The notes under the pieces were generated by a model. The model saw only the letters and a program-made list of their open reading frames with translations, ran no database searches and was not told the origin of the DNA. Positions 28,190 to 36,276 of a stretch of DNA of 64,000 nt are shown here, in pieces; positions within the stretch are counted from its first letter, which is position 1; each line of letters begins with the position of its first letter. A program made the position numbers and the translations under genes. Origin of the DNA: Amycolatopsis japonica (lineage in GTDB: Bacteria; Actinomycetota; Actinomycetes; Mycobacteriales; Pseudonocardiaceae). The stretch lies in NCBI RefSeq assembly GCF_000732925.1, contig NZ_CP008953.1, positions 806,001-870,000 on the forward strand, read 5' to 3'.

Positions 28190-29158
28190 TTAGGCGGCTC
28201 GATCGGTGCGGACCACAGTGACATCAGGTCTCGGGCGTCGCGCCGCTGCGTCGGCCGCGGCACGGAGTTCGGCGATGACCTTCTCCGGTTCGTCGCGAAT
28301 CCGAGACGGCAAGGTCTGGACGACGATGATCCCCGCAGCCGCATAGCGATTGTTGCGGTGAAGGGTCTTCCGGTAGACGTCCCTGCCGAAGTGGAAGGCA
28401 TACGAATCGACTTCCCATGCCATGCCGAGCTCGTCGCACCATGAATCCGGCTTGCCGATGTAGTTGCCGAAGGCGTCGTAGATCTTGACGTTCCGCTCGG
28501 CAGGCGGCAGTCCCGCTTTCTTCCAGATCGCGAGCGATGCCGCTTCAGGGACGGACTTGACATCGGCGGCGAGCTCTCGGAGCACGGCGCGAGGGAGAGC
28601 TGTTCCTCGCCTGCTGCCGGATTCGAGCTCGGCGCTCAACTCGTCCACTGTGCAGAGGCCTGTCTCGATGGCTTCGATGAGCAGAGCGCGAACCGGGTCG
28701 AGATCTCGGATGCGCCTTACGCCATCCAAGACGGCTCGAGCCGGTGCCGCCAGCGGTACCCCTTCGATCACGCGGCGTTCCGGCATCGCGATCGTTCGTT
28801 CGATGATCGCGAACTTGACGCTTCGCACCTTGCGCTGTTGTGGAATGAGTACATGGACGGTCCCATGAGGGCCGGACTGCCGTAGTCCGTATCGTCGTGC
28901 GGCCTCGAAGCCGGTGATGATTCCCCTGGAGTCAGTGAGCATCAGCGCGGCTTCTACTCGTTGCCGCGCGCTTGGCTGCTCTTTCGAGAGAAGGACGATG
29001 CCTGGTAGCAGGTGAGTCCACCGTCCACCAGGCTGACATCTTCGATACGACGTGCTTTGCGTGACCCCGAGTTGCTCCAGGGTCGCCACGCGGATGACGC
29101 CGTGTCGACTGTGTTGACGTAGGTATGAGTCCGTTTGTGGAGCTCGTGATAGGTACAT
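28190..29158 (-). CDS. AbiEi-like / DUF559-type putative nuclease or antitoxin protein
   Basis: A 322-residue protein in two parts. Residues 15-130 resemble the AbiEi-type antitoxin winged-helix region found in many actinobacteria (TLEQLGVTQSTSYRRCQPGGRWTHLLPGI, in part: LEQLGVTQSTSYRRC). Residues 220-300 resemble a DUF559/Vsr-like PD-(D/E)xK fold: IGKPDSWCDELGMAWEVDS, then HFGRDVYRK and LHRNNRYAAAG. The function is not established; it may be DNA-cutting or regulatory. Base composition looks lower in GC than its neighbours (about 55-65% in lines I counted, versus about 70%). It lies alone between two near-identical palindromes, hinting at acquisition as a cassette. Confidence 0.65.
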   Translation of the reverse strand: MYLSRAPQTDSYLRQHSRHGVIRVATLEQLGVTQSTSYRRCQPGGRWTHLLPGIVLLSKEQPSARQRVEAALMLTDSRGIITGFEAARRYGLRQSGPHGTVHVLIPQQRKVRSVKFAIIERTIAMPERRVIEGVPLAAPARAVLDGVRRIRDLDPVRALLIEAIETGLCTVDELSAELESGSRRGTALPRAVLRELAADVKSVPEAASLAIWKKAGLPPAERNVKIYDAFGNYIGKPDSWCDELGMAWEVDSYAFHFGRDVYRKTLHRNNRYAAAGIIVVQTLPSRIRDEPEKVIAELRAAADAAARRPRPDVTVVRTDRAA

Positions 29159-29202
29159 GCCGACACAGTGACCGGCAGGCCCGACAAAATTCGATCCCGC
29201 AC

Positions 29203-29257
29203 TGCCATGAAAGGTCCTTTCCTTGCAAATTTTGCAAGGAAAGGACCTTTCATGGCA
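29203..29257. terminator. 27-bp near-perfect palindrome, copy 2 (ATGAAAGGTCCTTTCC type)
   Basis: Arms 29203-29229 and 29231-29257 pair exactly about a single central T. It lies 30 bases after the stop of the S10 peptidase gene (leftward) and upstream of the AbiEi-like gene. Nearly identical to the copy at 28118. Confidence 0.85.
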
Positions 29258-29286
29258 TCTGTGGTCAGCGACGTGGCCGCGGGTGG

Positions 29287-30783
29287 CTACTTTCCCGAAG
29301 CGGCCTTGATGAACTTAGCCAGGTCCTTCGCCTGCCGCACCCGCGACTCCTCGTGCACGTACATCATGTGCCCGGCCGGGTAGTACGCCGTGTCGATGTT
29401 CTCCCGCAGTTCCTCGGGAATCTGCAGTCGCGCCAACACGTGCTCCGAAGCGAAGTACGGCGTCGCGCCATCGTAGTGACCGAAGGCGACGTGCACCCGA
29501 AGGTGCGGGTTCGCCCGCATGGCCGAGGCGAGCGAGTCCACAGAGGACACTGAGCGCCCCTCGAAGTCCGAGTACGACCAGGCTTTGAAGACGTCCGTCG
29601 AGAGGATCTCGTACGGCAGGTCGTTCTCGTAGCCGAGTTCGGCCCGCACGTAGTGGTTGAGCCCGCCCGTGTAGGCGCCGATGATCCGCGAGATCGACGG
29701 ATCGTCGCTCATGTGCTCGCGTCCGCCGTCGGGCTCCCAGGTGGTGAACCGGCCGTCCATCCGGCCGACGACCAGGCCCTTGTCACGCAGCAGTTCGGTG
29801 AAGTACCGGACGTGCTCGATCCGCAGGTTGACCCGGTCCACATAGGACTCACTCAGCCCGGTCAGTGAAGCGAGCGTCGCAACCGCTTCCGCGCGGTCCT
29901 GTGTGGACAGACGGGCGCCGCGGGCGAGGGCCCAGGGGAGTTCCTTGGCCGCGAAGTCCTCGGCGTCGGCGAGGACGTCGTCGAGCGGCCGGTCGCCGTG
30001 GAGCCCGTGGTAGTGCGCGATCGCCGCGTACGTCGGCACGTAGAGCGAGTACGGCAGGTCGTTGCCCTCGGTGAACCGCAGCGTGCCCAGGTCCAGCACG
30101 GACGAGATCAGCAGGAGCCCGTTGAAGTACATCCCGTGGCGTTCCTGCAGATGCGACGCCAGCCCGGCCGCGCGGAGCGTGCCGTACGACTCGCCTGCCA
30201 GGAACTTCGGCGACAGCCAGCGCTGTTTGCGCGAGACCCACAGCCGGATGACCTCGCCGATGGACTCGATGTCGGCGGTGTACCCGTGGTACTCCTTGGC
30301 CGCCTCGCCGTCCACGGCGCGGGAATAGCCGGTCGACACCGGGTCGATGAACACCAGGTCGCTGTGCGCCAGCAGGGTTTCCTGGTTGTCGGTCAGCCCG
30401 TAGGGCGGCGCGACCGGGTCGTCGACATCGCCCGAAAGCACGCGGCGCGGGCCGAGCAGGCCCATGTGCAGCCAGACACTCGCCGAGCCGGGCCCGCCGT
30501 TGAACGCGAACGTGACCGGGCGCGAACCGGGCTCCGCGTCGTCGAGCGTGTAGGAGGTCAGGAACACCTCGGCCTTGGCCTTGTGGCCTTCGGATTTGCC
30601 GTCGGTGATGACCTCCTTCCGCAGCACGATCCGCCCGGTCTGAGCCGTGTAGGCGAGCTTCTTGCGCTTGAGCGTCAGCGTGTGCTTCGTGGTGACCAGG
30701 TCGTCGGTCGGCTCGACCTTGGTTTCCACCGACGGGGTGTCCTTCTCGTCGGTGGCCTTCGAATCGGGATTCGTGTCCGGCAT
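29287..30783 (-). CDS. S10 family serine carboxypeptidase-like protein
   Basis: A 498-residue alpha/beta hydrolase of the peptidase S10 family. The oxyanion-hole stretch FNGGPGSASVWLHMGLLGPR, nucleophile GESYGTLRAAG, acid region FGHYDGATPYF and histidine AGHMMYVHEESR are all in order. No signal peptide is visible; the first 45 residues are charged. S10 enzymes release C-terminal residues from peptides at acid pH. The gene starts at ATG 30783, back to back with the endonuclease V gene. Confidence 0.88.
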   Translation of the reverse strand: MPDTNPDSKATDEKDTPSVETKVEPTDDLVTTKHTLTLKRKKLAYTAQTGRIVLRKEVITDGKSEGHKAKAEVFLTSYTLDDAEPGSRPVTFAFNGGPGSASVWLHMGLLGPRRVLSGDVDDPVAPPYGLTDNQETLLAHSDLVFIDPVSTGYSRAVDGEAAKEYHGYTADIESIGEVIRLWVSRKQRWLSPKFLAGESYGTLRAAGLASHLQERHGMYFNGLLLISSVLDLGTLRFTEGNDLPYSLYVPTYAAIAHYHGLHGDRPLDDVLADAEDFAAKELPWALARGARLSTQDRAEAVATLASLTGLSESYVDRVNLRIEHVRYFTELLRDKGLVVGRMDGRFTTWEPDGGREHMSDDPSISRIIGAYTGGLNHYVRAELGYENDLPYEILSTDVFKAWSYSDFEGRSVSSVDSLASAMRANPHLRVHVAFGHYDGATPYFASEHVLARLQIPEELRENIDTAYYPAGHMMYVHEESRVRQAKDLAKFIKAASGK

Positions 30784-30811
30784 GCCTCCAACTTACTGGC
30801 AGTCTGTAGGA

Positions 30812-31492
30812 GTGGACATCGTCACGGCGCATGATCGCCCGAGCACGCCCGGGCAGGCGATCGAGATCCAGGAAACCCTGCGTGGCCTGGTCGATCTCGA
30901 GGATCGCTGTCCACAAGAGATCGTCACGGTCACCGGGCTGGACGTCGCGTACGACGAGGGCAGCGGCCTGATCGCCGCGGCCGCCGTCACCCTCGAAACC
31001 TCCGGATTCCGCGTCGTGGAAAAGCGATCGGTCGTTTCCCGGGTTTCGTTCCCGTACGAACCGGGCCTTTTCGCGTTTCGTGAGCTTCCTCCGCTGCTCG
31101 ACGCCCTCCGCGCGCTCGATCACGTCCCCGATCTGCTGGTCTGCGATGGGCACGGCCTGGCGCACCCGCGCCGGTTCGGGCTCGCCTGCCACGTCGGGGT
31201 CGTGACGGGCCTGCCGTCCATCGGGGTCGGCAAGACCCGGTTCGTCGGCGAGCACGACGAACCCGGCGGCACCCGTGGCTCGCGGGCACCCCTGCTGGAC
31301 GGGGGCGAGGTCGTCGGCGCGGTCCTGCGCACCCAGGACGGCGTGAAGCCCGTTTACGTCTCCGTCGGCCACAAGATCTCGCTGGAGAACGCGTGCCGCC
31401 AGGTGCTGCGGCTGGCACCGTCGTTCCGTCAGCCGGAGACGACCCGGCACGCCGACCGCCTCGCCCGAGACACCCTGAAAGAAGCGTTATGA
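30812..31492 (+). CDS. nfi: Endonuclease V
   Basis: Endonuclease V nicks DNA one base 3' of hypoxanthine and other deaminated bases. The 226-residue product has the conserved TGLDVAYD (catalytic Asp), VSFPYEPGLFAFRELPPLL (Tyr/Pro wedge), LLVCDGHGLAHPRRFGLACH and GVGKTR. GTG 30812 has taggag just upstream. The last codon before TGA is TTA; that codon and the stop overlap the ATG of the uracil-DNA glycosylase gene (TTATGA), so the repair pair is translationally coupled. Confidence 0.93.
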   Translation: MDIVTAHDRPSTPGQAIEIQETLRGLVDLEDRCPQEIVTVTGLDVAYDEGSGLIAAAAVTLETSGFRVVEKRSVVSRVSFPYEPGLFAFRELPPLLDALRALDHVPDLLVCDGHGLAHPRRFGLACHVGVVTGLPSIGVGKTRFVGEHDEPGGTRGSRAPLLDGGEVVGAVLRTQDGVKPVYVSVGHKISLENACRQVLRLAPSFRQPETTRHADRLARDTLKEAL

Positions 31493-32181
31493 GGTTCCGT
31501 TCGCTCGTCGAACTCGACGCCGAGGTCGTGGACTGCCGTGCCTGCCCGCGGCTGGTCGCCTGGCGTGAGGAGATCGCCGTGGTCAAGCGGGCGGCGTTCG
31601 CCGGCGAGACCTACTGGGCCCGGCCGGTGCCCGGCTTCGGCCCGCCGGACGCGTCATTGGCCATCGTCGGACTGGCTCCCTCGGCGCACGGCGCGAACCG
31701 GACCGGCCGCCTGTTCACCGGCGACCCGTCCGGTGACGTTCTCTTCAAGGCGCTTCACCGGGTCGGGGTGGCGTCACAGCCGACCTCGACCCATATAGGT
31801 GACGGGCTCGAGCTGCGTGGCACCCGGATGGTCTCCCCGGTGAGATGCGCGCCACCCGCCAACAAGCCCACACCTGAGGAACGGGAGACCTGCCGATCGT
31901 GGCTCGCGGCCGAACTCGCGTTGCTGAAACCGACACTGAAGGCCGTCGTGGTGCTCGGCGCGTTCGGCTGGCAGGCGTTGCTGCCGGTGCTCGCGGAGGC
32001 GGGCTGGCCGGTGCCCGCGCCACGCCCGAAGTTCGGGCACGGGGTGGAAGCAGAACTCGGCGACCTGCGTCTTTTCGGCTGTTACCACGTGTCGCAGCGC
32101 AATGTCCAGACCGGCCGCCTGACGCTTGACATGGTGTGCGACGTCCTGGCCTCCGCGACCTCGGCGGCCGGCCTGAACTGA
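31489..32181 (+). CDS. Family 5 (UdgB-type) uracil-DNA glycosylase
   Basis: A 230-residue iron-sulfur uracil-DNA glycosylase. Cluster cysteines are suggested by DCRACPRL near the N-terminus and VRCAPP and ERETCRSW further on. Catalytic motifs GLAPSAHGANRTGRLFTGD (motif 1) and HVSQRNVQTGRL (the HPSxxN-like motif 2) match the UdgB family. It removes uracil or hypoxanthine from DNA, complementing endonuclease V encoded immediately upstream. The ATG overlaps the upstream stop codon. Confidence 0.92.
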   Translation: MRFRSLVELDAEVVDCRACPRLVAWREEIAVVKRAAFAGETYWARPVPGFGPPDASLAIVGLAPSAHGANRTGRLFTGDPSGDVLFKALHRVGVASQPTSTHIGDGLELRGTRMVSPVRCAPPANKPTPEERETCRSWLAAELALLKPTLKAVVVLGAFGWQALLPVLAEAGWPVPAPRPKFGHGVEAELGDLRLFGCYHVSQRNVQTGRLTLDMVCDVLASATSAAGLN

Positions 32182-32265
32182 ATCGGTGCGGAAACCGTGG
32201 CGACGCTGGTCACAGCCGGATGGGGTCTGCGAGCGATCTCAGCAGATGGGTGCGACTATAGGAAT

Positions 32266-33594
32266 ATGGCTGGTGTTAAGTCGGAACCGACACGGATCCT
32301 CGTCCTTGGTGGTGGGTACGTCGGGCTCTACACGGCGTACGGGCTCCAGAAGATGCTCCGGGCCAACGAAGCGTCCGTGACGGTCGTTGATCCGCAGCCG
32401 CACATGACCTATGCCCCCTTCCTGCCCGAGGCGGCGGCCGGTGCGATCGAACCGCGGCACGTGGTCGTGCCGCTGAGGCGCGTGCTCAAGCGCTGCCACG
32501 TGCTCACCGCGCGCGTGACGAAGATCGAGCACGAGCGCAAAGCCGTGACGGTCGAGGCCGCCGACGGGCACGTCGAGCAGCTGAACTACGACGTCCTCGT
32601 GGTCGCCCTCGGCGCCGTCGCGCGCATCCTGCCGATCCCGGGCCTGGTCGAAGAAGGTATCGCCTTCAAGACCATCGGCGAGGCGATCTACCTGCGCAAC
32701 CACGTCATGACGAAGCTGGACGAGGCCGCCAGCACGCTCGATCCCGAGCAGCGCAAGCGCCTGCTGACGTTCACCGTCGTCGGCGGCGGGTTCGCCGGTA
32801 TCGAAGCGCTCGCCGAACTCGAGGACATGACCCGGTTCGCGGTGGAGAACTACTACCCGAACCTCAAGGTCGAGGACATCCGCTGGGTGCTCGTCGAGGC
32901 CGCCGGGCGGATCCTCCCCGAGGTGCGCGAGACGCTCGGTGTGTACACCGTCGAGCAGCTCGAGAAGCGCGGAATCGAAGTCTATTTGTCGACAGCGGCG
33001 AAGTCGTTCGAGAACGGCCACGTCGTGCTCTCGGACGGCACCGAATTCGACACCGACACGATCATCTGGACCGCCGGCGTGAAGGCGAACCCGGTGCTCG
33101 CCAGCTCGGACCTGCCGCTGGACAAGCGCGGCCGTGTCGAGGCCACCGCCGCGATGCAGGTCGTCGGGCACCCCGACGTCTGGACCGCCGGTGACAACGC
33201 CGCCGTGCCGGACCTCTCGCGTACCGAGCAGGATCCGACCGCTACCTGCCCGCCGAACGCGCAGCACGCCGTGCGCCAGGCGCGTCTGCTGTCGAAGAAC
33301 ATCATCAAGGTGATCCGCGGCGGCAAGCCGAAGGACTACTACCACAAGAACCTGGGTGCGGTGGCCAGCCTCGGCCTGCACAAGGGTGTCGCCGACGCGC
33401 TGAACCTGAAGATCAAGGGCTTCCCGGCCTGGCTCTTCCACCGCGCGTACCACCTCAAGGCGATGCCGACGTGGAACCGCAAGATCCGCATCCTGTTCGA
33501 CTGGATGCTCGGTGGCCTGTTCCGGCGCGAGGTCATCTCGCTCGGCCAGATCAACAACCCGCGCGAAGAGTTCGACCGGCTGTCGAAGTCCTGA
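32266..33594 (+). CDS. ndh: Type II NADH dehydrogenase (FAD/NAD(P)-dependent oxidoreductase)
   Basis: A 442-residue flavoprotein with FAD motif ILVLGGGYVGLYTAYGL, the NAD motif FTVVGGGFAGIEALAEL and a substrate-binding FAD block DVWTAGDNAAVPD. The amphipathic C-terminus fits peripheral membrane attachment. It should oxidise NADH and reduce menaquinone without pumping protons. The ATG at 32266 is chosen (MAGVKSEP); the open frame extends 23 codons upstream but homology begins here. Ends just before a dispersed hairpin. Confidence 0.9.
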   Translation: MAGVKSEPTRILVLGGGYVGLYTAYGLQKMLRANEASVTVVDPQPHMTYAPFLPEAAAGAIEPRHVVVPLRRVLKRCHVLTARVTKIEHERKAVTVEAADGHVEQLNYDVLVVALGAVARILPIPGLVEEGIAFKTIGEAIYLRNHVMTKLDEAASTLDPEQRKRLLTFTVVGGGFAGIEALAELEDMTRFAVENYYPNLKVEDIRWVLVEAAGRILPEVRETLGVYTVEQLEKRGIEVYLSTAAKSFENGHVVLSDGTEFDTDTIIWTAGVKANPVLASSDLPLDKRGRVEATAAMQVVGHPDVWTAGDNAAVPDLSRTEQDPTATCPPNAQHAVRQARLLSKNIIKVIRGGKPKDYYHKNLGAVASLGLHKGVADALNLKIKGFPAWLFHRAYHLKAMPTWNRKIRILFDWMLGGLFRREVISLGQINNPREEFDRLSKS

Positions 33595-33604
33595 TTTCGT
33601 AGTT

Positions 33605-33655
33605 CCGTGAAGGCCTCCTTCCCTACCTTGAACGTAGGGAAGGAGGCCTTCACGG
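33605..33655. terminator. 22-bp inverted repeat after ndh (GTGAAGGCCTCCTT type)
   Basis: Arms 33605-33626 and 33634-33655 pair exactly with a 7-nt loop. It starts 10 bases after the ndh stop and shares CCGTGAAGGCCTCCTT with the repeats at 757 and (variant) 41066. No U tract follows. Confidence 0.82.
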
Positions 33656-33665
33656 CGTTTAAGGT

Positions 33666-34172
33666 GTGCCGGTGCAGGCATTCCGGAAGTTGAAGCCGCC
33701 CATCCAATCCGCCCTTCCCCGGCCGGGGCTGACCCCGCTCGAACTCGCCCACGACCTCGTGGAGCGGATCGAACAGGGGACGAAGTACGCGCGGATCCGC
33801 AAACGCCGGTTCCGGACGAGGTCGGTCATCCTGCGGGTACTGGCGCTGCTGCTGTCCGCGACCTCGACGATCATCCTCGGATTGCAGAATCTGAATCCGT
33901 GGACGGGGACGGCGTTCGCGCTGGTCGCCGTCGTCACCGTGGTGAACGTGCTCGAACCGTTCTTCGCGTGGCGTTCGCTGTGGGTGCTGATGGAAGAAGG
34001 CCAGTACAAGTTCTACCGGCTGCGTGACGAGCTGACCTACTACATCGCTTCGACGCCGCCCGAAGAGCTCGATCAGGCCGTGTTGCGCGAGAGATTCGAC
34101 CAGTACCAGGCGATCTGGGACCTCGTCGGGAACAGCTGGCTGAAGTATCGCCAAGCCGACAAGGCGAACTAG
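33666..34172 (+). CDS. SLATT/DUF4231-type two-helix membrane protein
   Basis: A 168-residue protein with a basic N-terminal helix region, two closely spaced transmembrane helices (VILRVLALLLSATSTIILGL and the stretch ending VVNVLEPFFAW), then a charged helical C-terminus (EEGQYKFYRLRDELTYYI). This layout matches the SLATT membrane effectors linked to nucleotide-signalling conflict systems; here no nucleotide-synthase or sensor gene is adjacent. GTG 33666 has a weak upstream site. It may be a solitary effector or something unrelated with the same topology. Confidence 0.6.
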   Translation: MPVQAFRKLKPPIQSALPRPGLTPLELAHDLVERIEQGTKYARIRKRRFRTRSVILRVLALLLSATSTIILGLQNLNPWTGTAFALVAVVTVVNVLEPFFAWRSLWVLMEEGQYKFYRLRDELTYYIASTPPEELDQAVLRERFDQYQAIWDLVGNSWLKYRQADKAN

Positions 34173-34211
34173 GTCATCGCCTCGGTTGTGGCATCGCCTA
34201 GGCTGACCCGT

Positions 34212-34285
34212 GCCCCGGTAGCCCAACTGGCAGAGGCAGTCGACTTAAAATCGACACAGTGCGGGTTCGATCCCCGTCCGGGGCA
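34212..34285 (+). tRNA. tRNA with UAA anticodon (Leu-type D arm, short variable loop)
   Basis: A 74-nt cloverleaf. Acceptor arms GCCCCGG and CCGGGGC pair fully; discriminator A; no encoded CCA. The anticodon arm GTCGA-CTTAAAA-TCGAC gives anticodon TAA, which would read UUA (leucine). The T arm GCGGG-TTCGATC-CCCGT is normal. The D arm (GCC, 11-nt loop CAACTGGCAGA, GGC) looks like that of tRNA-Leu, yet the variable loop is only five bases (ACAGT), whereas bacterial tRNA-Leu is class II with a long arm. Cloverleaf is firm; the charged amino acid is uncertain. Confidence 0.85.
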
Positions 34286-34357
34286 CGAACGGCGTCCCGG
34301 ACCTGAAGTGTTCCGCTCTGTGGACATGCTGGTCCGCGCGGTCGGCCGCTGCCGACA

Positions 34358-35602
34358 ATGAGCCGCATGACCGGAACCGGCCTGACCGACGAAGCCACCT
34401 ATGACCGCACGCGGATCGAGCAATGGCGGGCGGGGAAGGCGCTGTCGCGGCGCGGGATGCTCCAGCTGACGGCCGGCGGCTCACTCGCGCTGACGGCGCT
34501 CGGCGCGCTTCCGTCCGGCACGGCATCGGCGGCCACACCGATCGTGAAACCCCTGCCGCCGGAGATCTTCGAGGTCTACGGCACCAACGCGGAGACGCGC
34601 TGGGAGGCGCTGAGCGGCCAGGGCTACCTGACTCCGGTCGAGCGGTTCTTCGTGCGAAACCACACCGCCACTCCGACGATCGACGTCGGCACCTGGCGGC
34701 TGAAGCTCTTCGGGAGCGGGCTGAGTGGTGGGCCCGTCGAGTTCAGCTACCGGGATCTGCTCCGCTTGCCGTCGGAGACGATCACTTCCGCCATCGAATG
34801 CGCGGGCAACGGACGGAGCTACTTCACCAGCCAGCAAGGGCAAACGGTGTCGGGCACGGCCTGGAAGCTCGGCGCGATCGGCGTCGCGCGCTGGCGTGGT
34901 GTCCGGCTCGCCACGGTGCTGGCCAAAGCGGGCCTGACGCGGAACGCGGTCGACGTCCTGCCGGAGGGGCTGGACGCCGATTACGTCACCGGCGGGGTCA
35001 ACCTGGGAAAGGTGCGCCGTCCGCTACCGGTCGCGAAGGCGCTGCAGGACGTTCTGCTGGCGTACGAGATGAACGGCCACCCGCTTCCGCCGGATCACGG
35101 CCATCCGGTGCGGCTCGTCGTACCCTCCTGGGCCGGGATCTCGTCGATCAAATGGCTGGGGCGCATCGAAGTCTCCGAAACGCCACTGGTGTCCCCGTGG
35201 AACACGCAGTACTACCGGCTGCTCGGGCCGGACTATCCGGCGGAGGGCACGCTCGTGACCCGGCAGGTGGTCAAGAGCGCGTTCGAACTGCCCTGGAACG
35301 CCGAGTTCGCGGCCGGTGACAGGCAGGTGCTGCGCGGGCGCTCGTGGTCGGGCAACGGCCGGATCAGGCGGGTCGACGTCGATACCGGAAGCGGTTGGCG
35401 GCAGGCGAAGTTCGTGGGCGCGGCGGCGGATCGAGGGTGGCAGCGCTGGGAGATCCCTTGGCGCGCCGGTGTTCCCGGTGTCCACACGCTGCGGGCGCGA
35501 GCCACGGACATCACTGGTGTCACCCAGCCCGAGGTCACCCCGCACAACACCCAGGGCTACCTGTTCGACGCCGTCGTCCGGCATCCGGTCCGGGTGGTGT
35601 GA
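34358..35602 (+). CDS. Sulfite-oxidase-like molybdopterin oxidoreductase, Tat exported
   Basis: A 414-residue protein. A twin-arginine signal (LSRRGMLQLTAGGSLALTALG) precedes a molybdopterin (SUOX-like) domain whose catalytic cysteine lies in ITSAIECAGNGRSYF, followed by the dimerisation (Mo-co) domain from about residue 290. The ligand region GHPVRLVVPSWAGISSIKWLG, in part VVPSWAGISSIKWLG, is typical. It should oxidise sulfite or a related compound outside the membrane with a c-type or menaquinone acceptor not visible here. ATG 34358 is used (34367 alternative). A winged-helix gene lies one base downstream. Confidence 0.88.
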   Translation: MSRMTGTGLTDEATYDRTRIEQWRAGKALSRRGMLQLTAGGSLALTALGALPSGTASAATPIVKPLPPEIFEVYGTNAETRWEALSGQGYLTPVERFFVRNHTATPTIDVGTWRLKLFGSGLSGGPVEFSYRDLLRLPSETITSAIECAGNGRSYFTSQQGQTVSGTAWKLGAIGVARWRGVRLATVLAKAGLTRNAVDVLPEGLDADYVTGGVNLGKVRRPLPVAKALQDVLLAYEMNGHPLPPDHGHPVRLVVPSWAGISSIKWLGRIEVSETPLVSPWNTQYYRLLGPDYPAEGTLVTRQVVKSAFELPWNAEFAAGDRQVLRGRSWSGNGRIRRVDVDTGSGWRQAKFVGAAADRGWQRWEIPWRAGVPGVHTLRARATDITGVTQPEVTPHNTQGYLFDAVVRHPVRVV

Positions 35603-35603
35603 G

Positions 35604-36110
35604 ATGACGCAGTCGGTCGCGGTGAGCATCGAGCCGACCGTCGAGCTGACCCTGGCGTTGCGAGTGAGCACCGACTCCGAGCACGCCGCCACTATCGCCG
35701 CACGCCTACTTGAGTCCTTTGAGGACACTGTCGGTGTGACGCTGACGGCACGGACCGTCCAAACCGGCCAGGTCGTCGAACTCGCCGGACGGCGGCGATC
35801 CAGTGAGTCCGGCCCGCCGCTGCGGATCGAGCCGGATTCGCGGCGAGTGCTGTTGCGCGGCGAGGTACTGGAGTTCACCAGGCTCGAGTTCGACCTCCTG
35901 CTGTTCCTGAGCCGGAATCCGGACCGCGTCTTCGACCGCATCACGCTGATGGAGCGGGTGTGGGGTCTGTCCGGCGGCAACGTCCGGACCGTGGACGTCC
36001 ACGTCCGCAAGATCCGCGGCAAGCTGGAACCCGTGCTGACACCGATCGCGACGGTGCGCGGGGTCGGTTACCGGTTCGACGGGGCAGGCCAGGTGCTCAT
36101 CGCGGACTGA
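35604..36110 (+). CDS. OmpR/PhoB-type winged-helix regulator without receiver domain
   Basis: A 168-residue protein. The last 100 residues are a Trans_reg_C winged helix: LEFTRLEFDLLLFLSRNPDRVFDRITLMERVWG, then VRTVDVHVRKIRGKLEP and RGVGYRF, with the recognition helix intact. The first 60 residues are not a response-regulator receiver; no DD-x-K phospho-site is seen. It starts two bases after the sulfite-oxidase-like gene stop, so the two are co-transcribed and it may sense something directly. Target genes are unknown. Confidence 0.8.
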   Translation: MTQSVAVSIEPTVELTLALRVSTDSEHAATIAARLLESFEDTVGVTLTARTVQTGQVVELAGRRRSSESGPPLRIEPDSRRVLLRGEVLEFTRLEFDLLLFLSRNPDRVFDRITLMERVWGLSGGNVRTVDVHVRKIRGKLEPVLTPIATVRGVGYRFDGAGQVLIAD

Positions 36111-36276
36111 GTGACGATCTCGGTGCGTCAGTCACTCACTCAAGTCGTTATTGGTTACGGTGCGATGACGAGGGATCCTCCGAGGTAACACAACGCGACA
36201 CTTTCTCGAATTGTCAGACACTCGGCTGATCCGCGGCCTCTAAGCGGTCGCCCTCGATCTCTTGGAGATGTCTGAC

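Noticed and set aside
28954..29253. Short frames reading through the palindromes (peptides like MKGPFLANFARKGPF)
   Set aside because: The repeated peptide sequence comes from the inverted repeat arms, not from protein conservation, and no ribosome site precedes it.
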